Shown here piece by piece: positions 16,890 to 21,834 of a DNA stretch of 25,811 bases. The notes under the pieces were generated by a model. The model saw only the letters and a program-made list of their open reading frames with translations. It had not been told where the DNA came from and ran no database searches. The translations under genes were made by a program, and so were the position numbers. This DNA comes from a virus, in IMG/VR virus record IMGVR_UViG_3300025467_000067, positions 1 through 25,811 of that record; one strand, 5' to 3'. Positions within the stretch are counted from its first letter, which is position 1. Every line of letters begins with the position of its first letter.

Positions 16890-16976
16890 TTACCAAGGTG
16901 CTTCTTCAAAGTTATCGGGGTTAAATTTAGGCTCGCCAGGCTTGTCGGGCAGCGGTGTAAGAGGGAAAGGCCACAT
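16890..16976 (-). CDS. 28-residue Pro-rich microprotein
   Basis: The minus strand reads TAATG at 16978-16974, joining the stop of the preceding gene to this ATG. The product is MWPFPLTPLPDKPGEPKFNP followed by DNFEEAPW, ending in TAA four bases before the next gene. Six of 28 residues are Pro and the protein is acidic overall. Tight coupling on both sides is the main evidence that it is translated; no function can be proposed. Confidence 0.5.
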   Translation of the reverse strand: MWPFPLTPLPDKPGEPKFNPDNFEEAPW

Positions 16977-17182
16977 TAGTCATACATCCTGTCAATGATT
17001 GCTTCATGCGCTTCTTCACAAATCACAGATACCAGTTCTTCATAAATGGTTTCCATGTCGGAATCATTCAACAATTCATTGACGTTGACACCTTTGTAAA
17101 AGACATTGACAACTTCAACATCATCCCATGAGGGTTCATATTCAACCTCAATATCCGCATTTTTAAATCCGATTGTTTTCAT
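16976..17182 (-). CDS. Small acidic protein
   Basis: The start at 17182 overlaps the stop of the 31-residue membrane protein gene in ATGA, giving 68 residues. The product opens MKTIGFKNADIEVEYEPSWD and continues with VNVFYKGVNVNELLND and a strongly acidic C-terminal helix (TIYEELVSVICEEAHEAIID). It is net negative, with no membrane segment. Small acidic phage proteins often act by mimicking DNA or binding host enzymes, but no motif supports such a role here. Confidence 0.62.
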   Translation of the reverse strand: MKTIGFKNADIEVEYEPSWDDVEVVNVFYKGVNVNELLNDSDMETIYEELVSVICEEAHEAIIDRMYD

Positions 17183-17274
17183 ACAAGTGCTACCGCTAAA
17201 AACCAAGCCAACAAACAAGCAATGACAATAGCCAATGCGTAATCTAAGAATGTTTCAAAATGGGAGTTCATCAT
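17179..17274 (-). CDS. 31-residue membrane microprotein
   Basis: The product is MMNSHFETFLDYA followed by a single hydrophobic helix LAIVIACLLAWFLAVALV that runs to the C-terminus. AAAGG lies just upstream of the two ATGs, it overlaps the end of the previous gene by 20 bases in another frame, and it is joined to the next gene by ATGA. A hydrophobic tail of this quality in a tightly packed operon is unlikely to be chance. It may associate with the inner membrane to modulate host or lysis functions; that is inference. Confidence 0.62.
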   Translation of the reverse strand: MMNSHFETFLDYALAIVIACLLAWFLAVALV

Positions 17275-17467
17275 TTGCCTTTGTTAATTGGGTTTGCGAG
17301 GAGCCATTTGTCACCAAGGTATCGAATAGAAGCGACCCAAGACCGAATGTTGTGTCGGACAATATGACGTTCGATATACGGTCGATCAAAGTGTTCTCGA
17401 ACCCTTTTGAGTAAAGAAGTTGGCATAGTTGATCTAGCTCCATTTGTTTAGTTGATATGTCTTGCAT
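17255..17467 (-). CDS. Small protein of unknown function
   Basis: The ATG at 17467 has AGGA six bases upstream on the minus strand (AGGAACAACC before the ATG), so the 70-residue form is chosen over longer ones. The product opens MQDISTKQMELDQLCQLLYS and has helical character with KGFENTLIDRISNVILSD in the middle, then a polar C-terminus ending in ELPF. No known domain is evident. A hairpin with a T-tract precedes its ribosome binding site (see 17476-17498). Confidence 0.6.
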   Translation of the reverse strand: MQDISTKQMELDQLCQLLYSKGFENTLIDRISNVILSDTTFGLGSLLFDTLVTNGSSQTQLTKANDELPF

Positions 17468-17475
17468 GGTTGTTC

Positions 17476-17498
17476 CTAAAAGGGCCGAGGCCCTGTTT
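17476..17498 (-). terminator. Hairpin with T-tract between first two minus-strand genes
   Basis: On the minus strand the sequence AGGGCCTCGGCCCT is an inverted repeat followed by TTTTAGGA. It folds as a 5-bp G+C stem with a four-base loop, flanked by A and T runs on both sides, so it could act as a weak terminator in either direction. The T-run leads straight into the ribosome binding site of the next gene, so it may instead be a partial attenuator or an mRNA processing/stability hairpin. Confidence 0.5.
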
Positions 17499-17645
17499 TT
17501 AGATAAATTGATGAGCCTTAAGAAATTCAACTTCTTCTGGCGCTGCCAAACACAAAGCCATCATGTGTTTGACTAAATAAACTTCCAACTTCTTGCGATT
17601 GGTTGGGCTAGGAACTTTGCGATAAGTGGCGATCAATTTAGACAT
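17499..17645 (-). CDS. 48-residue first gene of the minus-strand operon
   Basis: AAGGAA lies five bases before the ATG. The product is MSKLIATYRKVPSPTNRKKL, then EVYLVKHMMALCLAAPEEVE and a short FLKAHQFI ending. It is basic at the N-terminus, then helical and partly hydrophobic. No family is recognised. It is the first gene after the minus-strand promoter at 17690-17717, so it is likely an immediate-early product. Confidence 0.68.
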   Translation of the reverse strand: MSKLIATYRKVPSPTNRKKLEVYLVKHMMALCLAAPEEVEFLKAHQFI

Positions 17646-17656
17646 TTTGCTTCCTT

Positions 17657-17679
17657 AAAAGACCCCGAACCGTTCAGGG
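17657..17679 (-). promoter_or_regulatory. 5'-terminal mRNA hairpin with T-tract (minus-strand leader)
   Basis: The minus strand reads CCCTGAACGGTTCGGGG then TCTTTT then AAGGAA. CCCTGAA pairs with TTCGGGG (7 bp including one G-T) around a 3-base loop, 17 bases in all. It begins about ten bases after the promoter -10 box, so it would form at or very near the mRNA 5' end. The arrangement is repeated on the plus strand at 20451-20474. Confidence 0.6.
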
Positions 17680-17689
17680 CATGGGTGCT

Positions 17690-17717
17690 ATTGTAGAGCA
17701 AAATAGACAGACAACAA
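17690..17717 (-). promoter_or_regulatory. Promoter for the minus-strand operon
   Basis: On the minus strand TTGTTG (17717-17712) and TACAAT (17695-17690) are separated by 16 bases, a good sigma-70 type pair. The predicted start is near 17683, just ahead of the leader hairpin. No other promoter is evident between here and the divergent Cro-like gene on its minus-strand side. Confidence 0.6.
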
Positions 17718-17734
17718 CAACTATTTAAAATATT

Positions 17735-17762
17735 TTGTAGGGACAAACCCTAATGCTATATG
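17735..17762 (+). promoter_or_regulatory. Candidate promoter and operator before the Cro-like gene
   Basis: TTGTAG (17735-17740) and TATATG (17757-17762) are 16 bases apart, with TG one base before the -10 box (extended -10). An inverted repeat TAGGG-ACAAA-CCCTA (17738-17752) lies in the spacer and could be an operator for the Cro-like protein or a prophage-type repressor encoded elsewhere. A second, smaller inverted repeat AGTG-ATA-CACT is at 17771-17781. Confidence 0.45.
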
Positions 17763-17787
17763 TCTAGTTTAGTGATACACTCAAAGG

Positions 17788-17973
17788 ATGACCAAACAAG
17801 AAGCCATTGAAAAAGCTGGAAGCCAAGCTGAGTTAGCCCGTATCTTGGGTGTGACTAGAGGGGCTGTTTTCCTTTGGAAGAACATTCCTCCTCTCCGCAT
17901 CTATCAACTAAAAGAACTACGTCCTTACTGGTTTCCAAAGCATGAAATTGAACGCCTTTACGATGAAGCCTGA
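17788..17973 (+). CDS. Cro-like helix-turn-helix repressor
   Basis: The 61-residue product is a Cro/YdaS-type protein: KQEAIEKAGSQAELARILGV, then TRGAVFLWKNIPPLRIYQL, where Q-A-E-L-A-R-I-L and T-R-G-A-V-F-L-W form the helix-turn-helix. The C-terminal end, RPYWFPKHEI, resembles the closing strand of such proteins. It lies divergent to the minus-strand operon and next to a spacer inverted repeat, so it probably controls the early switch. AAAGG abuts the ATG directly, with no spacing for normal Shine-Dalgarno use, hence leaderless translation is possible. No CI-like repressor or integrase is visible in the window. Confidence 0.82.
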   Translation: MTKQEAIEKAGSQAELARILGVTRGAVFLWKNIPPLRIYQLKELRPYWFPKHEIERLYDEA

Positions 17974-18145
17974 TGGTAATTTGGGCAAAGAATTACAACG
18001 ACACGCAACCAACACAAATATCAGAACAAAAGCTAATCAACGTGCTGGCATGAGCAAAGAAGAAGCAATTACAAGTTTTAACAAACCAAAAAACGACCCT
18101 GGCTCTGCTGTTGAAAAGCCTGGGCTAGCAAAAGCAAAAATTTAA
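17942..18145 (+). CDS. Small basic protein, start uncertain
   Basis: The reading frame 17942-18145 encodes 67 residues, with possible later starts at 17963 and 18050. It is basic and polar (ELQRHATNTNIRTKANQRAG, then MSKEEAITSFNKPKNDPGSA). None of the starts has a clear Shine-Dalgarno. An alternative reading is a 26-residue product starting at the TGATG at 17971-17975 (MVIWAKNYNDTQPTQISEQK and so on), whose stop overlaps an ATG at 18050 that would give a 31-residue C-terminal protein. I keep the longer frame as the simpler call. Confidence 0.4.
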   Translation: MKLNAFTMKPDGNLGKELQRHATNTNIRTKANQRAGMSKEEAITSFNKPKNDPGSAVEKPGLAKAKI

Positions 18146-18147
18146 AA

Positions 18148-18252
18148 ATGAAGTTTATTGGTGTAATTTCATTCTTTAGTTTGATAGCTTTTTTCTTTAA
18201 CTTTTGGTGGGCCTTTGGTTGGCTTTTCCTTTACGTTTGTTCTGAGCTATAA
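18148..18252 (+). CDS. 34-residue aromatic membrane microprotein
   Basis: The product is MKFIGVISFFSLIAFFFNFW followed by WAFGWLFLYVCSEL, almost entirely hydrophobic and rich in Phe and Trp, long enough for one membrane helix and a second short one. The start follows the previous stop by two bases. There is no strong Shine-Dalgarno. Its stop codon lies inside the TATAAT box at 18248-18253. It may be a real early membrane peptide, but an A+T-rich control region can by chance read as hydrophobic. Confidence 0.42.
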   Translation: MKFIGVISFFSLIAFFFNFWWAFGWLFLYVCSEL

Positions 18253-18253
18253 T
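18248..18253 (+). promoter_or_regulatory. Perfect -10 box (TATAAT) before the replication gene leader
   Basis: TATAAT overlaps the stop codon of the preceding microprotein. The best -35 at 17 bases spacing is TTTCCT (18225-18230), a weak match. The predicted start near 18260 would give a leader of about 95 bases containing the structured region at 18271-18342. Confidence 0.5.
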
Positions 18254-18270
18254 TTTTTGAAACACGGCTA

Positions 18271-18342
18271 GGTCTGAAGTCATGAGCAGACCGAAAAGGG
18301 TTACACCTTCCCCTGCCGCAGTTTCATTTCAAAGGTGCGGCA
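18271..18342 (+). ncRNA. Structured 5' leader of the replication gene
   Basis: Two strong stems are visible: GGTCTG/CAGACC at 18271-18292 (6 bp, ten-base loop) and TGCCGCA/TGCGGCA at 18314-18342 (7 bp, 15-base loop). Between them AGGG (18297-18300) can pair with CCCT (18311-18314), and CCTT (18306-18309) can pair with AAGG (18332-18335) inside the loop of the last stem, giving an H-type pseudoknot. The Shine-Dalgarno AAAAGG (18344-18349) follows directly. I do not match it to a named riboswitch. It could be a cis-acting control or antitermination RNA. Confidence 0.5.
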
Positions 18343-18354
18343 AAAAAGGTTAGT

Positions 18355-19095
18355 ATGTTTTATTACCAGTTCAACATTGGTGACTACCAAAGTCACACGG
18401 CCCATCTTTCTGAAATGGAAGATTTGGCATATCGAAGGCTTCTTGATTGGTGTTATCTGCACGAAAAGCCTTTACCCTCAAACATTGATGAAGTTGCAAG
18501 ACTAATTCGTATGCGAACGCATAGCGATTGTATTGCGGTCGTATTGCGAGAGTTCTTTAATCTTGTTGATGATGGTTGGGTTTCGTCTAGGGTTGTCTCC
18601 GAAATCCAAAAGGTTGGCGAGAAATCTGAGAAGGCAAGTGCTAGTGCTAAGGCACGTTGGTCTAAGTCAAAAGATGCGAACGCAATGCAAACGCATAGCG
18701 AAAGCAATGCTACCCAAGACCCAAGACCCGAGATACAAGACCCGAGACTTATAGAACCTACGGTTCTTGTTCCCTCGCCTAAAGTCGAGAGAACGCCAGC
18801 AGCGCCGATTTCTGAAATTGTTGAGCTATTCAATGCCAAGCTGCCACAGTTGCCAAGGTGCGAAGTGGTAAACGATGCTAGGAAGCGAACAATCTCAGCC
18901 AGATGGCGGGAAGTTGTTGCTGAGCAGAAGTTCACCAAAGACCAAGGGCTTGAATGGTTTGCTGATTTCTTCGACCATGTTCGTGGTTCTAAATTCCTAA
19001 CTGGCAAAGTTAAGGATTGGAAAGCGGATATTGACTTTATTTTTACCCCCACAAAATTTGCTCGCATCGTTGAAGGTGCTTATCACAAGGAGTAA
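18355..19095 (+). CDS. DUF1376-type phage replication protein
   Basis: The 246-residue product begins MFYYQFNIGDYQSHTAHLSE with MEDLAYRRLLDWCYLHEKPL, the mark of DUF1376/YdaU-like proteins, which sit in phage replication modules and carry a winged-helix N-terminal domain. A low-complexity linker follows (KASASAKARWSKSKDANAMQ, then TQDPRPEIQDPRL), and then a C-terminal domain (PISEIVELFNAKLPQLP, TISARWREVVAEQKF, GKVKDWKADIDFIF) of the kind that follows such linkers in replication-initiation proteins. AAAAGG lies five bases before the ATG. It probably recruits host replisome components or helicase to the phage origin. Confidence 0.8.
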   Translation: MFYYQFNIGDYQSHTAHLSEMEDLAYRRLLDWCYLHEKPLPSNIDEVARLIRMRTHSDCIAVVLREFFNLVDDGWVSSRVVSEIQKVGEKSEKASASAKARWSKSKDANAMQTHSESNATQDPRPEIQDPRLIEPTVLVPSPKVERTPAAPISEIVELFNAKLPQLPRCEVVNDARKRTISARWREVVAEQKFTKDQGLEWFADFFDHVRGSKFLTGKVKDWKADIDFIFTPTKFARIVEGAYHKE

Positions 19096-19097
19096 TC

Positions 19098-19325
19098 ATG
19101 GCGTACAACATTAAAAAAGTTGAAGAAAAAGAAAACCAAGAGTTTTCTAACCTGTGCAGCGTCCAAGGATGCAATCAGCTTTGGTCGGTTCACATTTCTG
19201 GTCAGAAACCAATGTGCAGCAAACATCAATGGTCAAAGACTGAAAAAAGAATGAAACCAGCAGCTTTGCCAAAAGTCGAGCCAGCGCCAGCTATTGATGC
19301 AGCTTGGTGGAACAAGGAGTTTTAA
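19098..19325 (+). CDS. Small Cys-His zinc-binding-like protein
   Basis: The 75-residue protein contains LCSVQGCNQLWSVHISGQKP followed by MCSKHQWSKTEK, a C-x4-C ... C-x2-H arrangement that could bind one zinc ion. The C-terminus is Pro/Ala-rich, ending AAWWNKEF. AAGGAG precedes the ATG, and the gene begins two bases after the replication gene. It may accompany the replication protein as a small DNA- or protein-binding factor; function unknown. Confidence 0.68.
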   Translation: MAYNIKKVEEKENQEFSNLCSVQGCNQLWSVHISGQKPMCSKHQWSKTEKRMKPAALPKVEPAPAIDAAWWNKEF

Positions 19326-19460
19326 ATGCGTAACAACTACAACCATGAAGAACTTGAAGCTGCTCGAATCCTTGACCTGGTACGCATGGGTGACGATTCT
19401 GTGCCTTGGACAGCAATAACTTGGGCCTTATGGGTTTTAGGCGATGCAGTCGGACACTAA
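19326..19460 (+). CDS. 44-residue early protein
   Basis: AAGGAG is eight bases before the ATG, which directly follows the previous stop. The product is MRNNYNHEELEAARILDLVR, then MGDDSVPWTAITWALWVLGD and AVGH. It looks helical and amphipathic, with three Trp. Its last 17 bases overlap the next gene. Such short proteins recur in early operons of related phages; function unknown. It is below usual gene-finding cut-offs but has strong translation signals. Confidence 0.68.
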   Translation: MRNNYNHEELEAARILDLVRMGDDSVPWTAITWALWVLGDAVGH

Positions 19461-19656
19461 CACCGTTTTGGAATTCATGCGTGAGAGCGAAGCCCGTGAA
19501 TGGGTGGAACGCTACCGCAAGAAAGCCAAAGAATTAGGCTATGGCGAGGCTAACGCTTGGTGGACAGACACGATTGAAAAGATAGAAAAAAAGCGTGGCA
19601 AAAAAGAAGCTGATAACTTACGCCAGCGCATGAACAGAATCAGAGGCAACAAATGA
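19444..19656 (+). CDS. Small charged helical protein
   Basis: The 70-residue product opens MQSDTNTVLEFMRESEAREW, with VERYRKKAKELGYGEANAWW, DTIEKIEKKRGKKEADNLRQ and a basic ending RMNRIRGNK. It is helical and rich in Lys, Arg and Glu, as in nucleic-acid-associated accessory proteins. It overlaps the preceding gene by 17 bases and the RusA gene by 4 bases (ATGA). No named domain is certain. Confidence 0.65.
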   Translation: MQSDTNTVLEFMRESEAREWVERYRKKAKELGYGEANAWWTDTIEKIEKKRGKKEADNLRQRMNRIRGNK

Positions 19657-20081
19657 CATTCATGGTTACTTTTCGTGTTGAAGGCCCTCCGCAAGGCAAA
19701 GGCAGACCCAGGTTCTCAACCCGTGGCGGCTTTGTCAAAACATACACCCCTCAGACCACAGTTACTTACGAAAACATGATTAAAGCATCAGCAATGGTTG
19801 CAATGGGGGCTTCAGAGCCACTAGAAAGCCCGATAGCCGTGTTTTTGCACGTCACTAAGGCCATACCAGCGTCATACACTAAAAAACGCATAGAAGCCTG
19901 TTTAAGCGGTTCTGAGCGCCCAACAAAGAAACCAGACATTGATAACATCTTGAAATGCTATTTGGATGCCATGAATGATGTGGTTTATCTGGATGACAAG
20001 CAGGTGGTAACGATTCACGCTACGCAGGTCTACGGCACGTTTCCAGTTGTTGAAGTGCTGGTGAAGGAGGAACTGCAATGA
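19653..20081 (+). CDS. rusA: RusA-type Holliday junction resolvase
   Basis: The 142-residue product has the RusA layout: FRVEGPPQGKGRPRF near the N-terminus, a helix, then TKKPDIDNILKCYLDAMND, and VVYLDDKQVV. The acidic residues Asp95, Asp97 and Asp114/115 and Lys101 occupy the places of the E. coli RusA catalytic Asp70, Asp72, Asp91 and Lys76, and the P-D-I-D-N spacing is retained. It should resolve Holliday or branched junctions made during recombination-dependent replication, probably with the Erf protein and exonuclease encoded downstream. Confidence 0.9.
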   Translation: MTFMVTFRVEGPPQGKGRPRFSTRGGFVKTYTPQTTVTYENMIKASAMVAMGASEPLESPIAVFLHVTKAIPASYTKKRIEACLSGSERPTKKPDIDNILKCYLDAMNDVVYLDDKQVVTIHATQVYGTFPVVEVLVKEELQ

Positions 20082-20413
20082 GCGAAGCACCGCACCGAGC
20101 AGTTGAATTTATCCTAAAAACTGCTCCATTGTTTGCAAAGGCAAAGTCTGATCGAGTCTACATTGAGGAATACCGTAAGAGCAAGAAAGCATTGTTGATG
20201 CAGCAGGCCAGCTTGAAGGGTGTTCAGACTACCGCAGCGCAAGAGCGTGAGGCGTATGCGGATGAGGAATATCAAGCGTTATTAAAAGGTCTGGCTGCTG
20301 CTGTCGAGCAAGAAGAAACTTTAAAGTGGCAACTGACTGCTGCACAGCTAAAGATCGAAGTCTGGCGCTCAGAAAACGCCAACAATCGGTTTGTAGATAG
20401 GGTTAATACTTAG
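20078..20413 (+). CDS. Conserved helical phage protein of unknown function
   Basis: The 111-residue product is strongly helical: RAVEFILKTAPLFAKAKSDR, then VYIEEYRKSKKALLMQQ and EEYQALLKGLAAAVEQEETL, ending KIEVWRSENANNR. This is a widespread small phage protein usually left as hypothetical near recombination genes. It overlaps rusA by 4 bases (ATGA). A role in replication or recombination is likely from its neighbours, but the mechanism is unknown. Confidence 0.68.
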   Translation: MSEAPHRAVEFILKTAPLFAKAKSDRVYIEEYRKSKKALLMQQASLKGVQTTAAQEREAYADEEYQALLKGLAAAVEQEETLKWQLTAAQLKIEVWRSENANNRFVDRVNT

Positions 20414-20435
20414 TTAAATGTTTAGAAAACTCTAC

Positions 20436-20441
20436 TACAAT
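20436..20441 (+). promoter_or_regulatory. Candidate -10 box for the Erf operon
   Basis: TACAAT at 20436-20441 sits between the previous stop and the next gene, with only a weak -35 (GTTAAA, about 17 bases upstream). It stands nine bases before a 17-base hairpin, as in the minus-strand operon promoter. Confidence 0.5.
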
Positions 20442-20450
20442 ACTCCCATG

Positions 20451-20474
20451 CCCCAAATTTCTTGGGGTCTTTTT
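20451..20474 (+). terminator. Hairpin plus T-tract ahead of the Erf operon
   Basis: CCCCAA pairs with TTGGGG around a five-base loop (20451-20467), followed by TCTTTTT. The structure is a classical intrinsic terminator, and it would stop transcription from the rusA side. The T-tract runs straight into AGGAG, the ribosome binding site of the next gene. It lies at the predicted 5' end of the RNA from the -10 box at 20436. Confidence 0.7.
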
Positions 20475-20484
20475 AGGAGCTATT

Positions 20485-20676
20485 ATGAGCATTACAGTTG
20501 AGCAGCACTCAACAGTCATCAAGATTGACCATGGTCACAAACTGATGATTGATAAGTTTGACGATGGGGCGCACCTATCTATCTTTTTCACAGGCGGCTA
20601 TTCCTCAGTAGCATTGACCCGTGAAGAAACCGAGGCTTTGATTCAAGCCCTCCAGTTGGCATTGGAGGCAGCATGA
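20485..20676 (+). CDS. Small early protein of unknown function
   Basis: AGGAG is five bases before the ATG. The 63-residue product opens MSITVEQHSTVIKIDHGHKL, then MIDKFDDGAHLSIFFTGGYS and an acidic helical end with REETEALIQALQLALEAA. It reads as a small beta sheet followed by a helix. It overlaps the Erf gene by 4 bases (ATGA) and is the first gene after the hairpin, so it may be the leader gene of the recombination operon. No motif is recognised. Confidence 0.65.
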   Translation: MSITVEQHSTVIKIDHGHKLMIDKFDDGAHLSIFFTGGYSSVALTREETEALIQALQLALEAA

Positions 20677-21221
20677 AAAATATCGCTACCGCTTTGGTCA
20701 AAGCACAAAAAGCATTTGGCCCTGCCCTCAAAACATCCACTAACCCGCATTTTCGCAGCCGCTATGCTGACCTGTCGGCTTGCGTTGAGGCAGTCATTGA
20801 TTCGCTCAATAACAACGGCATTGCCCTTATCCAGCGCAACTATGAGGACAACACAGGGGTTACTGTGGAAACTTTGTTTGTGCATGAGTCGGGCGAAATC
20901 CTGGAGTGTGGCAAGTTGCACGTTCCTGCCAGCAAGCAAGACCCACAGGGTTACGGCTCGGCTCTAACTTATGCTCGGCGCTATTCCCTAATGGCAGCTT
21001 GCGGGATTGCCCCAGAGGACGATGATGGCAACGCTGCTAGCCGCAAAGCCCCTGCTTATGACGCTGGTCGCTTGGCTGATTGGCTGGCAGAGATTAGCCA
21101 AGCACCTAATGCTGATGCTTTAAAAGCGGTTTATACCGAGGCTTTTAAGGATACGCAGTCAGACGCAGAAGCCCAAAAGAAAATTATTGCAGCCAAAAAC
21201 GCAAGAAAGGCGGCACTCTAA
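20673..21221 (+). CDS. erf: Erf-family single-strand annealing protein
   Basis: The 182-residue product has the Erf pattern: IATALVKAQKAFGPALKTST, then NPHFRSRYADLSACVEAVID, and KQDPQGYGSALTYARRYSLM followed by CGIAPEDDDGN. Erf proteins bind single-stranded DNA and anneal complementary strands during phage recombination and genome circularisation. The C-terminal third (from about residue 125) is variable and Ala/Lys-rich. It directly precedes an exonuclease gene, the usual recombinase pairing. The start overlaps the previous stop by 4 bases. Confidence 0.92.
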   Translation: MKNIATALVKAQKAFGPALKTSTNPHFRSRYADLSACVEAVIDSLNNNGIALIQRNYEDNTGVTVETLFVHESGEILECGKLHVPASKQDPQGYGSALTYARRYSLMAACGIAPEDDDGNAASRKAPAYDAGRLADWLAEISQAPNADALKAVYTEAFKDTQSDAEAQKKIIAAKNARKAAL

Positions 21222-21833
21222 ATGGAACAAAGAACAGATGATTGGTTTGCCGCAAGAATTGGAAAAGTCACAGCCAGCCGTGTTGCCGATGTGGTTGCAA
21301 AGACAAAATCGGGCTACTCAGCGAGTCGTGATAACTACATGGCGCAATTGGTCTGCGAACGGCTTACTGGCAAGCCAGCCGAGTCATTTAGCAATGCAGC
21401 CATGCAATGGGGTACAGAAACAGAACCACTAGCAAGGGCGGCGTATGAAGCAAAAATGGACGTTTTGGTTGATGAAGTTGGATTCATCGATCACCCAAGT
21501 ATTGTCAATAGCGGGGCTTCTCCTGATGGACTTGTGGGTATTGACGGACTTATTGAAATAAAGTGTCCCAATACATCGACACATATTGACACATTACTCA
21601 GTCAAACAGTACCTAAAAAGTATGCGGATCAAATTTTCTGGCAGATGGCTTGCACTAATCGTGATTGGTGTGACTTTGTATCTTACGACCCACGCCTCCC
21701 TCCAGACTTACAGCTATTTATTAAGCGTATTCCTAGAGACGATAAATACATTAAGCTCTTGGAAGCCGAAGTCATAGAGTTTTTGACCGAAACGGCGCAC
21801 AAAGTGGCCCAATTACTTAACTTGAAAGCATGA
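21222..21833 (+). CDS. YqaJ/lambda exonuclease-type recombination nuclease
   Basis: The 203-residue product has the YqaJ viral recombinase core. It starts with DDWFAARIGKVTASRVADV and AAMQWGTETEPLARAAYEAK, followed by SGASPDGLVGIDGLIEIKCP with Asp102, Glu112 and Lys114 as the nuclease triad (D, E-x-K). It should resect double-stranded ends to provide single strands for the Erf protein encoded immediately upstream; the ATG directly follows the erf stop. The length agrees with phage members of the family. Confidence 0.92.
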   Translation: MEQRTDDWFAARIGKVTASRVADVVAKTKSGYSASRDNYMAQLVCERLTGKPAESFSNAAMQWGTETEPLARAAYEAKMDVLVDEVGFIDHPSIVNSGASPDGLVGIDGLIEIKCPNTSTHIDTLLSQTVPKKYADQIFWQMACTNRDWCDFVSYDPRLPPDLQLFIKRIPRDDKYIKLLEAEVIEFLTETAHKVAQLLNLKA

Positions 21834-21834
21834 A

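Noticed and set aside
18271-18342. tRNA or known riboswitch in the replication leader
   Set aside because: There is no cloverleaf, T-loop or acceptor stem, and I could not match the stems to a riboswitch consensus from memory.
18282-18353. 23-codon frame (MSRPKRVTPSPAAVSFQRCG...) in the replication gene leader
   Set aside because: It has no ribosome binding site, and its bases are better explained by the paired stems; a leader peptide cannot be ruled out.
17646-18354. Lysogeny module (CI repressor, integrase, att site)
   Set aside because: Only a Cro-like protein and possible operators are present; no integrase, recombinase or att-like repeat is seen in the window, so a temperate lifestyle is not supported here.
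18453-19067. 204-codon minus-strand open frame opposite the replication gene
   Set aside because: It is antisense to a recognised DUF1376-type gene, with Ser/Leu-rich filler composition and no start signal.
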